Source: Cacajao melanocephalus
Taxonomy: Eukaryota; Chordata; Mammalia; Primates; Pitheciidae
Length of the DNA stretch: 64,000 nucleotides
Direction of reading: 5' to 3'
NCBI GenBank assembly: GCA_963573385.1
Contig: CAUYLG010013900.1
Span: 62,001 to 126,000, forward strand
In this document: positions 19,826-35,632 of the stretch, one piece after another
How the letters are laid out: every line of letters begins with the position of its first letter
Position numbering within the stretch: position 1 is the first letter of the stretch
Translations under genes and position numbers: made by a program
The notes under the pieces: generated by a model
What the model was told of the DNA's origin: nothing
The model's database searches: none
Seen by the model: the letters and a program-made list of their open reading frames with translations, nothing else

Positions 19826-20099
19826 CTAAGGTGTCTTTTAACACAGGCCTCAGTTGATCCCATATGGAGCACTGGGGCTGAGAGGGCACTTCAGAGTTGT
19901 CCCGAATCAAGCAAGGAATCCAGGCCTGGGTCAACTGCTTGTTGGATATGAGTTGCCCCTGGGTGGGGCCCAGCAAGAGGAGGGCAATTCCTGGAAAAGA
20001 ACCCTCAGAGTTGTCAGCAGTGAATAGCCCCTGCAGCTGGGGGATGGAGTGTCTTCACCCTGACACTGGGCTTCGGGGCCGCACAGGGTATAACATTGT

Positions 20100-20430
20100 A
20101 CACAGTTTATTTGTTTAGTTTTTCAACTATTGGTGGACATGTGGGTTGTTTGGGGGCTACTATGAACATGGCTGCTGTAAGCATTCATATGCATATCTTT
20201 TGGTGGCCTGGGCACTCATCTCCGCTGCAAGTAAACCCAAGAGTGGATGTGGTGGTCTAAGGGATATGCGTGCTGAACTTTAGTAGAGATTGCTGCATAG
20301 TTTTCAAAGTGTCTCATCCCATTTTACAATCCCACCAGCAGTGTTTGAGGGTTCTGATTACTCTGCATCCTTGTCAACACTTGATATTATCTGTTTTTTC
20401 ATTTTAGCCATCCTGATGGTCCAGACATCA
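20100..20430 (-). mobile_element. L1M ORF2 remnant
   Basis: GGGCTACTATGAACATGGCTG, TTACAATCCCACCAGCAGTG and GTCAACACTTGATATTATCTG, read in parts, match the reverse strand of old L1. Confidence 0.6.
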
Positions 20431-21204
20431 CTGATTCTGTTGTGCAACCTGGTGGGGGAACCAATGCTCCCTAATAGGTAGGAGGATGTGAGGTATGGGG
20501 AGCCCTTGGACCATCCCTGCCTGACTACCTGATTCTAATTCCAAGGGTCTTCAAAAGCAAATCCTGGCAGACACATTAAAGTACTGTCAGATCATAACAT
20601 CCTCAAGTGCCCGGGCTTGTCCAGCTCCCTTCAGCATGGGATTCCAGCCATCAGGTATGGGAAGGGAGCAGGGGTAAGCTTTGCTGCCTGGGAGGCCAGG
20701 CTTCTGTGGACATTGGGAAGCAGCTGCATTGACCTGCCCTGGCCAATGTTTTATAGCCTCCAGTGCACCTTCTCATCTCAGCTCCTTTGCTTCTCACAAC
20801 AGCACTAAAGGCAGCAAGAGAACAGACTATCAGCTCTATTTGACAGAAGACAAAACTGAGGCCTGTTTCTTGGGCAAAGTCACACAGAAATCAGTAAAAG
20901 TGAGCCTGAAACCAAGCTGTAGGTTCAAGTCCAGGACACAAAATTTACCTACTTGTTAGTTTTATTGGCCTATCTTACCCTCCCCTTCCTTTAGAAAGCA
21001 ACTCAGGCTGGCTGCTTGGTAGAGTGAATCCGCTCTGCCCAGTTCCCCAGGGCCCACCCCCATTCTTTGTCTCATGGTATCCCCTACCTCTTGCTCATCA
21101 ATGTTATGTTAGAAACAGGCCATTCCCAGAGCTCTCTGTGCTTAAATGTTAGTCAGACCAGAGTGTCTCCAACCTTAATGTACACAGGTATCCCCTGGGG
21201 GCCT
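20431..21204. other. Unique intronic sequence with a MIR
   Basis: Mostly unassigned. Around 20760-20960 GACAGAAGACAAAACTGAGGC and GGGCAAAGTCACACAGAAATC, read in parts, indicate a reverse MIR. Confidence 0.5.
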
Positions 21205-22645
<1,441 letters not shown>

Positions 22646-23659
22646 CTACTATGGGTTCTAGTTGTGTTTCCATATCCCCCCTGTTTCTAAAGGAGAGATT
22701 ACTCAGAGGGTCCCTCTGTCTCGCCCAGGCCCAGGAGAATGTAGAGTGGGAAGAAATGGGGCCTCGGTGAGGTGTTAAGGTCTGACTCCTGCCGAACTCG
22801 ACTGGTTACAGGCTCCTTACCCTTGGTGAGGCTGAGCCTCAGTTTCCACATCCCTACAACAAGGATGAAGCCAGCTGCCTGCCACTCATCTGTGGTTGTG
22901 GCTGGACAGCAGAGAGGCAGCAAGTCGTGCAGATGCAGGTGATTGTGCCACAGGGCAAAGAGCAGCTATGATGGGGAGGGTGAGGGACGGAAACCTGGCT
23001 AGAGGGGCCCAGCACCTGGGCTGAATGCAGCCGTGGCCACAGTGGCTCATTGGGGATAATTGCCACGTTAATTATGAAGATTGCACAGACAAATGGATTC
23101 TAGTTTACATTCTGCTCTCCTCCAAAGGTCATCTGTAATTGCTTGACTTCCTCCCCACAGCGGGTAGGAGGCGGTGGTGGAGACCTGTCAGAGGGTCTCT
23201 GGGCTGCAGGCCCAGGTTGGGGGGTGTGGGGGGGTGGGGGTGTGGGGGTGTGGGGGGTGGGGGGGTGGGGGGTGGGGGCTTCTAGAATGATCTCTGGCAG
23301 CGTGAGAGGGGCGGCAGATGGGTGAGCTCTTGGCACAGAGGCTGCTCGGCCTCCTTCTCCTGGATGGTACCCCAGCTCCTTAGTGTACCTTCAGCTGTGC
23401 TGGCTGGAGATGGGAGAGGCAGAGCTTGCTGACTTGTGGGGAGGCTGACACTGAGGCCAAGGCGGTGGCTTGTCCTGCCTGTCAGTCTGTCTAGAAGCCT
23501 CAGATCTATATCCTCTCAATCTGATATGCTCCTTTCTCTGGTCATCTTTCTCTACAAATGAAATGGTTAGATCAGACTAAATGGCTTTGCAAGGCCCCTT
23601 CCAGCTATGGATTCCTGGATTCCAGGACTCCAGCCTCTGGTCCCCAAGTTTTGTGGAAG
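22646..23659. other. Unique intronic sequence with MIR piece and G/T repeat
   Basis: A MIR fragment (about 22770-22900, CTGAGCCTCAGTTTCCACATC, read in parts), a possible conserved AT-rich patch (23045-23150) and a (GGGGGTGT)-like run (23213-23279). Confidence 0.5.
23213..23279 (+). repeat. (GGGGGTGT)-like low-complexity run
   Basis: About 67 bases made only of G and T with tracts of 5-7 G separated by T or TGT. At least eight G tracts of five or more are present. Confidence 0.9.
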
Positions 23660-23786
23660 ATTTGTGCATGGGCTTTGGAGCTGGATACAATACAGTCTGA
23701 ATCCTGGCTCATTTCTGCTGTGTGACATTGGGCAACGGACTTTACCTCTCTGAGCCCCGTTTCAACTTAAAAAAACATAGAGATAA

Positions 23787-24103
<317 letters not shown>

Positions 24104-24168
24104 TTATGCATCTCTTAGGGCTGTTGAGATTAAAGGAGATAATGGTGGAATATATAACTGACATTATT

Positions 24169-24466
24169 ATTATTGTTAATTATTTGAGAAGGAGTCTCGC
24201 TCTATCCCCCAGGCTAGAGTGCAGTGGCGTGATCTCGGCTCACTGCAACGTCCGCCTCCTGGGTTAAAGCAGTTCTCCTGCCTCAGTCTCCTGAGTAGCT
24301 GGGATGTTACAGGTGCACGCCACCACACCCGATTAATTTTTGTATTTTTAGCAGAGACGGGGGTTTCACCATGTTGGTCAGGCTGGTCTCAAATTCCTGA
24401 CCTCGTGATCCTCCGCCTTGGCCTCCCAAAGTGCTGGGATTACAGGCGTGAGCCACCGCACCCTGC
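24169..24466 (-). mobile_element. Alu in MIR
   Basis: GAGAAGGAGTCTCGCTCTAT to GAGCCACCGCACCCTGC. Exact 17-base duplication ATATAACTGACATTATT at 24152 and 24467. Confidence 0.95.
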
Positions 24467-24484
24467 ATATAACTGACATTATTG

Positions 24485-24590
24485 TTTCCTGTGTGTCAGG
24501 CACCGTTCCAGGTGCTTTTCATGCCTTATCCCAGGTATCTTCACAGTTGCCCTGTGAGACAGGTGCTGCTATCATCCGCAGTTAAAGAGG
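24485..24590 (-). repeat. MIR fragment
   Basis: GTGTCAGGCACCGTTCCAGG, GCCCTGTGAGACAGGTGCTG and CATCCGCAGTTAAAGAGGAG fit the reverse MIR or MIR3 layout. Confidence 0.55.
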
Positions 24591-25513
<923 letters not shown>

Positions 25514-25669
25514 CTTTTGCCTGTTTTTTAACTGGGTTGTTTGGTATTTTGTTATTGAGTTGTAGACGTTCTGCATATATTCTAAATATTAATTCCTCAT
25601 CAGATATATAATTTGCAAATACTTTTTCCCATGCAGCAGCCTGGTCTTGAGGAGTTTTAAAAGTGTCCC
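25514..25669 (-). mobile_element. L1 ORF2 fragment
   Basis: TTGTTATTGAGTTGTAGACG, TTAATTCCTCATCAGATATA and TTTGCAAATACTTTTTCCCA match the reverse strand of L1. The same part of L1 occurs forward at about 27130-27245. Confidence 0.7.
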
Positions 25670-25967
25670 AGCTGGGCACAGTGGCTCACACCTGTAACAC
25701 CTTGGGAGGCTGAGGCGGATGGACTGTTCAAGCCCAGGAGTTTAAGACCAGTCTGGGCAACATGGCAAAACTTTGTCTCAACTAAAAATACAAAAAAATT
25801 CGTCAGGTGTGATGTCACACACCTGTAGTCCCAGCTAGTCCGGAGGCTGAGGTGGGAGGATCACCTGAGCCTGGGGAGGTCATGGCTGCAGTGAGCTGTG
25901 ATTGTACCACTGCACTCCAGCCTGGGCCACAGAGCAAGACTTTGTCTCAAAAAAAAAAAAAAAAAAA
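25670..25967 (+). mobile_element. Alu, full length
   Basis: AGCTGGGCACAGTGGCTCAC to a 19-base A tail. AAAGTGYCCC flanks both sides. It faces the minus Alu 157 bases to the left. Confidence 0.94.
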
Positions 25968-26034
25968 GTGCCCCATGTAAGAAAACCAGATATCCACATG
26001 CAAAAGAATGAAGTTGTATCTGTACCTTGTACCA

Positions 26035-26542
26035 CAGTGGTCCCCAACCTTTTTGGCACCAGAGACTGGTTTCATGGAAGACAATTTTTCCACAGACCAG
26101 GGTTGGGGGATGGTTTTGGGATAATTCAAGCACATTACATTTATTGTGCACTTTATTTCCATTATTATTACATGGTAATATATAATGAAATAATTATACA
26201 ACTGGCCATAATATAAAATCAGTGGAAACCCTGAGCTTTTCCTACAACTAGACAGACAGTCCCATCTGGGGGTGATGGGAGACAGTGACATATCATCAGG
26301 CATTAGATTCTCATAAGGAGCGTACAACCTAGATCCCTCACATTCACAGTTCACAATAGGGTTTCCGCTCCCAGCAGAATCTAATGCTGCCAGACAGGAG
26401 GCGGAGCTTAGGCAGTAATGTGAGTGAGGGGGCATGGCTGAATGCAAGCTTCCCTGCTCACCACTCACCTCCTGCTGTGTAGCTCAGTTGCTAACAGGCC
26501 ACAGACCGTAGCAATCTGTGGCCTGGGGGTTGGGGACTCCCA
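26035..26542 (-). mobile_element. MER1A, non-autonomous hAT-Charlie transposon
   Basis: CAGTGGTCCCCAACC at the left and GGTTGGGGACTCCCA at the right are inverted ends. The length of 508 is near MER1A. The 8-base flanks TTGTACCA (26027) and TTATACCA (26543) differ at one base. It is non-coding. Confidence 0.88.
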
Positions 26543-26631
26543 TTATACCATATACAAAAATTAACTCAAAATGAATCAGACATAAATATGAAAACTAAGT
26601 GTTTTAAATTCTTGAAAGAAAATATAGGGAA

Positions 26632-26928
26632 GGGCCCAACACAGTGGCTCATGCCTGTAATCCCAGCACTTTGGGAGGCCAAGGTGGATGGATCACTTGA
26701 GGTCAGGAGTTTGAGACTAGCCTGGCCAACACAGTGAAACCCTGTCTGCTGAAAATTCAAAAAAATTAGCTGAGCATGGTAATAGGCACCTGTAATCCCA
26801 GGTACTCGGGAGGCTGAGGCAGGAGAATTGCTTGAACCTGGAAGGTGGAGGTTGCAGGAGCTGAGATGGCACCACTGCACTCCAGCCTGGGCAACACAGT
26901 GAGACTTGGTCTCGAAAAAAAAAAAAAG
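26632..26928 (+). mobile_element. Alu, full length
   Basis: GGGCCCAACACAGTGGCTCA to A tail, inserted in L1. Confidence 0.94.
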
Positions 26929-27411
26929 AACATGTAGGCTTGTAGGGAAGAATCTTTATGATATTGGATTTGGCAATAGTTTCTTGCCTATAACACCAAA
27001 AGCACAGGCAACGAAAGGAAAAAAATAAATTGAACTTCATTAAAATTTAAAGCTTTTGTACATCAAAGGACACTATCCAAAGAGTCCTTTGATGTACGAA
27101 AGGACAAAGGACACTATCAAAAGCAGTCGACAAAATGGGAGAAAATATTTGCAAATCATATATCTGATGAGGGGTTAATAGCCAGACTATATAAAGAACT
27201 TCCACAACTCAATAGCAAAAAAGACAAACAACCCAGTTAAAAAACAGGTGAAGGACTTTTCTCCAAAGAAGATATACAGTTGGTCAGTAAGCACATAAAA
27301 AAGATATTCAGCATTGCCGATCCTTAGGGAAATGCAAATAAAAAACGCAATGAGATGCTACTTCACACCCATTATGATGGTCATTATAAAAACAGAAAAT
27401 AACAAGTGTTG

Positions 27412-27484
27412 GGAGTTCTGAGCCTGCTCTGGTTTGGGAGGCTGCCTGAAGTCCTCAATAAAATAAAATAAAATAAAATGAGTG
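27412..27484 (+). repeat. Short non-L1 insert with (AATAA)n tail
   Basis: About 45 bases (GAGCCTGCTCTGGTTTGGGA onward) unrelated to L1 end in CCTCAATAAAATAAAATAAAA. AGTGTTG occurs on both sides of it. It looks like a tiny retrocopy of a transcript 3' end, with the source unknown. Confidence 0.45.
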
Positions 27485-27799
27485 TTGCAGGGAAGTGTAG
27501 AAATTGAAACACTCACACATTGCTGGTGGGAATGTAAACTGGTATAGCCGCTGTGGAAAACAGTTTGATGATTCATTAAAAAGTTAACCATAGAATTACG
27601 ATTAGATCCAGCAATTTTACTTCTAGGTACAGGCAAATGTTGGAAAGATTGTGGGTTTGGGTCCAGACCACTGCAACAAAGTGAATATTGCATAGCATGA
27701 ATTTTTTGATTTCCCAATGTATATAAAATTATGTTTACACTATACTATAATAGTCTATTAAGTGTGCAATAGCATCGTGTCTAAAAAACGTACATACCC

Positions 27800-28098
27800 G
27801 GCCGGGCTCAGTGGCTCACACCTGTAATCCCAGCACTTTGGGAGGCTGAGGTGGGCAGATCACCTGAGGTCAGGAGTTGGAGACAGCCTGGCCAACATGG
27901 CGAAACCCTGTCTCTACTAAAAATACAAAAATTAGCCAGCATGATGGCAGGTGCCTGTAATGCCAGCTACTCGGGAGGCTGAGGAGGAGAATCGCTTAAA
28001 CCTAGGAGGTGGAGGTTGCGATGAGCTGAGATTGCGCCATTGCACTCCAGCCTGGGTGACAGAGTGAGACTCCGTCTCAAAAAAAAAAAAAAAAAAAA
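27800..28098 (+). mobile_element. Alu in Tigger1
   Basis: GGCCGGGCTCAGTGGCTCAC to a 20-base A tail. GTACATACCC lies before and after. Confidence 0.95.
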
Positions 28099-28873
28099 TG
28101 TACATACCCTCACGAAAAAATCCTTTGTTGCTAAAAAATATATGATCATCTGAGCCTTCAGTGAGTCCTCATCGTTTTGTTGGTGGAGCATCTTGCCTCA
28201 GTGTTTATGGCTGCTGACTGATCGGGATGAAGGTTGCTGAAGGTTGGAGTGGCTATGGCAATTAAAAAAAATTATGACAATAGTGAAGTCTGCTGCTTCC
28301 ATTAGCTCTTCCTTTCATAAAAGATTTCTCAGTAGCACATGATGCGGTTTGATAGCATTTTACCCACAGTAGACTTTCTTTCCAAATTGGAGTGAATCCT
28401 CTCAAACCCTGCTACTGCTTTCTCAACTAAGTTTATGTCATATTCTAAATCCTTTGTTGTCATTTCAACAATGCTTCACAGCATCTTCACCAGAGGTAGA
28501 TCCTATATCAAGAAATCACTTTATTTGCTCATCCATAAGAAGTAACACCTCATTCATTCAGATGTTATCAGCAATTCAGTCACATCTTCAAGCTCTAATT
28601 CTAATTCTAGGTCTCTTGCTATTTCTACCACATCACTGATTTCTTCCTCCACTAAAGTCTTGAGCCCCTCAAGGTCATCTATGAGGGTTGGAATCAATTT
28701 CTTTCAAACTTATATTAATGTTGATATTTTGATCTGCTTCCGTGAATCGCAAATGTTTTTAATGGCGTCTAGAATGATTAGTCCTTTTCAGAAGGTTTTC
28801 AACTTACTTTGCCCAGATCCATCAGAGGAATCACTATCTATGGCAGCTATATCTGTGTGAAATATATTTCTTT

Positions 28874-29156
<283 letters not shown>

Positions 29157-30551
29157 TGTGAAATATATTTCTTAAATAAAAAGACTGAAAAGTTGGAATG
29201 ACTCCCTGATCCATGGACTGCAGAATGGATGCTGTGTTAGCAGACGTGAAAACAGCATTCATCTCCTTAAACATCTCCATCAAAACTCTTAGGTGACCAG
29301 GTGCATTCAATAAGCAGCAATATTTTGAAAGAAATCTTTCTTCTGAGCAGTAGGTCTCAACAGTAGGCTTAAAATATTCAGTAAACTGTGCTGTAAACCT
29401 GGATGTGCTGTCATCCAGGCTTCCAGGCTTTGTTGTTCCATTTATAGAACAGAGGCAGAGTGGATTTAGCATAATTCTCAAGGGCCTTAGAATTCCAGGA
29501 ATGGTAAATGAACACTGGCTTCAACTTAAAATCACCAGCTGCATTAGCTCCTAACAAGAGAGTCAGCCTGTCCTTTGAAGCACTGAAGCCAGGCATTGAC
29601 TTCTCTCTAGCTATGAAAGTCCAAAATGACATCTTCTTCCAATAGAAGGCTGTTTCATGGGCATGGAAAAATCTGTTGTTTAGTGTAGCTGCCTTCCTCA
29701 GTGATCTTAACTAGATCTCTGGATAACTTGCTACAGCTTCTGCATCAGCACTTGCTGTTTCACTGTGCACTTTGCTGTTATGGAAATGGCTTCTTTCCTT
29801 AAGCCTCATGAACCAACCTCTGCTAGCTTCTACCTCTTCTTCTGAAGCTTCCTCACCTCACTCAGACTTTATAGAACTGAAAAGAGTTGGAGTCTTAGAT
29901 TAGGCTTTGGCTTAAGGGATGGTTGTGGCTGTTTTCATCTTCTATTTAGACTGCTAAGGCCTTCTTCCTGTCAGCAATAAGGCTGTTTTATTTTCTTAAC
30001 ATTTTTAAATTTCTTTTTTATTTTTCTTTATTTTCTTAACATTTTTAATTGAAGTGTAACTTATAATGTTGTATTTTTAAAATTGAAGTCTAACATATCT
30101 TAGCTGTGCAATCCAATAAACTGTACACCTGTGAAAACTGCCACTTGAATCAGAATAGAAAAGATTTCCAGTGCCCCAAAGGCGTGTTCCCACCTGTTGA
30201 CATCTCCCAGAAGCAATTGCTGTTCTGACCTCAATCTCTATGAATTAGATTTGCCTGTTCTGAATTTATCTGTAGTATTTTTGAGCGCATCTCTTTGTAT
30301 AGTTTTTTTAGTAGCTGCTCTAGGCGTTACCATACATATCTACATGCCTATATCTATTTGTCTATATGTATGTCTATCTACCCATCCATCCATTCACAGT
30401 CTGCTGGTGTGTGTGTTTTACCAGTTCAAGTGAATTGCAGAAAACTTATTTCTCCTTAAGTTCCTTTACCTTCCCCTTTATAATCTAATTGTCATCAATT
30501 TTTCCTCTGCATGCTTTAAGAAGCACATCAGACAATGTTATGTATATACAC

Positions 30552-30552
30552 G

Positions 30553-30585
<33 letters not shown>
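30552..30585. repeat. (TG)n microsatellite
   Basis: Seventeen TG units run directly into the T end of an Alu. A (TATC/TCTA) tract lies at about 30340-30395. Confidence 0.95.
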
Positions 30586-30588
<3 letters not shown>

Positions 30589-30847
30589 GAAACGGAGTTT
30601 TGCTCTTGTCACCCAGGCTGGAGTGCAGTGGCGCAATCTGGGTTCAAGCAATTTCTCCTGCCTCAGCCCCCCAAGTAGCCGGGATTACAGGTGCCCACCA
30701 CTGTGCCCAGCTAATTTTTGTATTTTTAGTAGAGATGGGGTTTTGTGACATTGGCTTGACTGGTCTTGAACTCCTGACCTCAAGTGATCCACCTGCCTTG
30801 GCCTCCCAAAGTGTTGAGATTACAGGTGTGAGCCACTGTGCCTGGCC
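30586..30847 (-). mobile_element. Alu with deletion in right monomer
   Basis: GAAACGGAGTTTTGCTCTTG, then GGCGCAATCTGGGTTCAAGC, where about 30 bases are missing. It ends GAGCCACTGTGCCTGGCC. Confidence 0.93.
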
Positions 30848-31257
30848 ACAGTGTTATAATTTTTGCTTCAACCCTCAAACGTAATTTAGAAAGCTTAAGA
30901 GAAGGAAAGTCAATTATATTTACCTGTATTTTTACTCTTTCCATTGTTCTCTCCTCCTCCCCAATGTTCCAGGAGGATTCCTTCTTTTATCTTTCCTTTC
31001 AGTTTCAAGAACTTCCTTTATTCTTTTAGGGTAGGTCTGCTAACAAAAAATTCTCTTAGTTTTCCTTTATCTGAGAATACCTTGATATTCCTTCATTCCT
31101 GAAAGGTATTTTCTCTGGATATATGGTTCTGGGCTGGCAGTTCCTTTCTTTCAGCACTTGAAAAATGCTTTGCCCCTTCTTTCTGGCTTCTGTGGTTTCT
31201 GATTTTTAAAAATCTGCTGTAATTTGTTCCCTCCCCTTTTATTTTTTTAATTTTTAG

Positions 31258-31482
31258 ATTTTTTTTTTAGGGATGAGGTCTCACTCTGTTGCCCAGGATG
31301 GAGTGTCGTGGCACAATCATAGTTCACTGCAGGCTTGAACTCCTGAGCTCAAGTAATCCTTGGGCCCAGGAGGCCTCAGCCTCCCGAGTAGTCAGGACTA
31401 CAGGTGCATGCCACCATACCCAGCTGATTTTTAATTTTTTTTTTTTTTTAGAAATAGGGTCTTACTATGTTGCCTGGCCTGT
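31258..31482 (-). mobile_element. Alu, 5'-truncated
   Basis: GGGATGAGGTCTCACTCTGT to TTACTATGTTGCCTGGCC. The distal part of the left monomer is missing. Confidence 0.85.
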
Positions 31483-31621
31483 TTTTCCCTTTTAAATAAA
31501 GTGTGATTTCTCTCTCTCTGCTTTCAAGATTTTTCATTGTCTTTAGTTTTCAAAAGTTTGACCATGATGTGCCTTGGAGTGGATTTCTTGGGGTTTTATC
31601 TGCTTGGAGTTCACTCACCTT

Positions 31622-31767
31622 CTTTTTTTTTTTTTTTTTTCTTTTATATATAAAGACAGGGTTTCACCACATTGGTCAGGCTGGTCTTGAACTCTCGACC
31701 TCAGGTGATCCGCCTGTCTTGGCCTCCAAAGTGCTTGGATTACAGGCATGAGCCACCGCGCCCAGCC
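31622..31767 (-). mobile_element. Alu, left monomer only
   Basis: T run, AGACAGGGTTTCACCACATT to GAGCCACCGCGCCCAGCC. CACTCAC(C/T)TTCTT flanks both ends. Confidence 0.88.
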
Positions 31768-31987
31768 TCCCACTCACTTTCTTAAATCCATTGTTTGTCT
31801 TTTGCCAAGTTCAGGATTTTTTCAGCTGCTATTTCTTTGAATATTTTTTCAACCCCCACTTTCTCCCCCTCCTCTTGGACTCTAAAAACATGAATGTTAG
31901 AGCTTCTGTTTTAGTCCCACAGGTTCCTGAAGTTCTTTTATTTTCTTTTTTTCAGTCCATTTTCTCTCTGTTGTTCAGATTGGGTAA

Positions 31988-32278
<291 letters not shown>

Positions 32279-32350
32279 CAGATTGGGTAATTTCTATTGT
32301 TCTATCTTCAAGTTCAATGAGTTTTTTCCTCTCTTACCTCCATTCTATTT

Positions 32351-32610
32351 TTTTTGTTTTTTTGAAAGGGAGTCTCTCTCCGTCACCCAGGCTGGAGTAC
32401 AGTGGCACGATCTCGGATCACTACAACCTGTGCCTCCTTGGTTCAAGTGATTTTTGTACCTCAGCCTCCTCGGTAGCTGGGATTACTTTCAGTAGAGATG
32501 GGGTTTCACCATGTTGCCCAGGCTGGTCTTGAACTCCTGGCCTCAAGCAATCTGCCCACCTAGGACTTCCAAAGTGCTGGGATTACAGGTGTGAGCCACC
32601 ACAACCGACT
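32351..32610 (-). mobile_element. Alu with internal deletion
   Basis: GAAAGGGAGTCTCTCTCCGT to GAGCCACCACAACCGACT. TCCATTCTATTT at 32339 and 32611. Confidence 0.93.
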
Positions 32611-32619
32611 TCCATTCTA

Positions 32620-32666
32620 TTTAGAAAGCTCACTGGATGTTGAGCTCATCCAGTGAGCTTTCTAAA
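32620..32666. repeat. Perfect 20-bp inverted repeat with 7-base loop
   Basis: The arm 32620-32639 (TTTAGAAAGC TCACTGGATG) is exactly complementary to 32647-32666. The loop is TTGAGCT. It lies in L1-derived sequence. Confidence 0.95.
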
Positions 32667-32766
32667 ATTCTATCAATTTGATTCTTCTTTGTAATTTCTA
32701 TTTGCTTAGGCTTTCTATTTTTCATTTGTTTCAAACATGCTCATAATTGCTTGCTGTAGCATTTTT

Positions 32767-33210
<444 letters not shown>

Positions 33211-33340
33211 TTGCTGTAGCATTTTTAAGATGGCAGCTTTAAAATCCTTGTCAGATAATTCCAGTATTTGTGTCTTGCTGTTGGCATCTGTTGGTTGTCT
33301 TTTCTCATTAAAGTTGAGATTTTCTTGGTTCTTGGTGTGA

Positions 33341-33630
<290 letters not shown>

Positions 33631-35121
33631 CAGATTATTTTTGTATTATATCCTGGATATTTGGGGATATGTTATAAGATGCTGGATCTTCTTGAAATTT
33701 GTTTCAGCAGGCCTTCTTTAACCCTGGGCCTTATTAATGCAAGGTGGGGGTAGAAATCCAGGTCCCCCACTTGACCTTGATTGACACCATGGTGGGGGGT
33801 TGGGGGTGCCTCCTTGTTTCTGGGTAGTGGTGGGAATTCTGGCTCCAGTGTTCCCGCCCAGCACGGGAAGGGAGGGTGCCTTATTACTGCTCCTATGTGG
33901 TCTCCACTAACCTGATTACTCTTGAGTGGGGTTGAAAGTCCTGACACCAACCCAGCACGGAAGGGGAAGGGCACCTTGTTATTGTTGGATGGAGTGGAAG
34001 TCCAGGCTCCCTGCCTGGCTTTTGCTCATAGGGGAGCATGGGTCTGGGGCTGTAATTTCTTCCATGGTGTTTGGCTAGAGTAGGGAGGTCACTGTTTTAA
34101 AGGTTTTTGTTTTGCTAGACTGGGTCTCTGTTGGGCCTTTGGATAAAGAGAGCAGGTTTCTCTCTCTCTCTCTCTTTTATTTTGTTCTGGACCCATTAGT
34201 AGGAAGCAGAGAGAAGGTTTTTCTTGGGGCCATTTTTGTCTATGTTGGTTGGTATTTCTGGGTTGCTGACTTCTTCCAGCTCCAAATCTGGCATATACTG
34301 GGCAAAAAGAAAACCCAGGGAACTCACTGCTCTGTCATTGTTTGGTCCTGAGGTCTCTAGTCAGTCTGCCTTCTTCTCTCTACCTTTTAGAGTCTTCTGA
34401 TGTTTGTTTTATATATAGTGTCCAGGGGTTTTAGCAGGAGGGCTGGGGAGAAGTGCGTCTACTCCATCTTGTTCAGAATCAGAAGTCCAGATTCGTCTAT
34501 TCCTGAACTTCACATAAATAGAATCTACCGTGTGTGCTCTTTTAAGTTTGGCTTCTCTTGCTCGGCATGATGTCTTTTCCAAAAAACTTTTATTGTGGTT
34601 AAAAAAAAAAAGTCCATATAACATGAGATCTACCCTTCTAACAAAATCTTAAATGTACAGTATTAACTATAGGCCCAATGTTGTGTAGCAGGTCTCTAAA
34701 ACTTTTGCATCTTGCAATGATGAAGCTTTATACCCACTAAATAGCAACTCCCCATTTCTTCCTGCCCTCGGCCCCTGGCAACCACCACTCTCCTTCCTGC
34801 TTCTATGGGTTTGACTACTTTAGATACCTCATAAAGTGGAATAATGCAGTATTTGTCCTTCAATGACTGGCTTATTTAAGTTAGCATAATGTCCCCAAGG
34901 TTCACTTATGTTGTGGCATGTGATAGGATTCCCTTTTTTTAGGGCTAAATACTATTTCATTGTATGTATATACCACGTTTTCTTTATCCATTCATCCACT
35001 GATGGACATTTAGTTTGTTTCCACATCTTGGCTACTGTGAGTAATGCTGCAATGAACGTAGGAGTACAAATTTGTCTTTGAGACCCTGATTTTGATTCTT
35101 TTGGATAAATACCCAGAGTAG

Positions 35122-35462
<341 letters not shown>

Positions 35463-35487
35463 TAGTTCTTTTTTTAATTTTCTTTTC

Positions 35488-35632
35488 TTTTTTTTTTTTA
35501 ATTTTTATATTTAGTAGAGACAAGGTCTCGCTATGTTACCCAGGCTGATCTTGAACTCCTGAACTCAAGCAATCCTCTTGCCTTGGCCATCCAAAGTGCT
35601 GGGATTAGAGGCATGAGTCACCGTGCCCAGTC
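35488..35632 (-). mobile_element. Alu, left monomer only
   Basis: T run, AGACAAGGTCTCGCTATGTT to GAGTCACCGTGCCCAGTC. Confidence 0.87.

Larger units (their letters stand above)
25968..27629 (+). mobile_element. L1 ORF2 3' remnant, forward, with several insertions
   Basis: 25968-26034, 26551-26631, 26929-27411 and 27485-27629 read as one + strand L1: AATGGGAGAAAATATTTGCA, AAAGACAAACAACCCAGTTA, CACTCACACATTGCTGGTGG. A MER1A, an Alu and a short A-tailed insert interrupt it. Confidence 0.78.
29999..31257 (-). mobile_element. Old L1M remnant, interrupted by an Alu
   Basis: 29999-30260 resembles the L1M 3' UTR (TTAATTGAAGTGTAACTTAT). 30870-31200 matches the 5' half of old L1 in reverse (TTAGGGTAGGTCTGCTAAC, GAATACCTTGATATTCC, CTTTCAGCACTTGAAAAATG). 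They may be two elements. Confidence 0.6.

Noticed and set aside
23213..23279. Telomere-like interstitial repeat
   Set aside because: Units are GGGGGTGT-like with irregular length and lack TTAGGG periodicity.
25514..27245. Opposite-orientation L1 pieces read as a second twin-primed insertion
   Set aside because: The reverse piece (25514-25669) and the forward piece near 27130-27245 cover the same part of L1 with clear divergence, so they are two separate insertions, not one inverted element.
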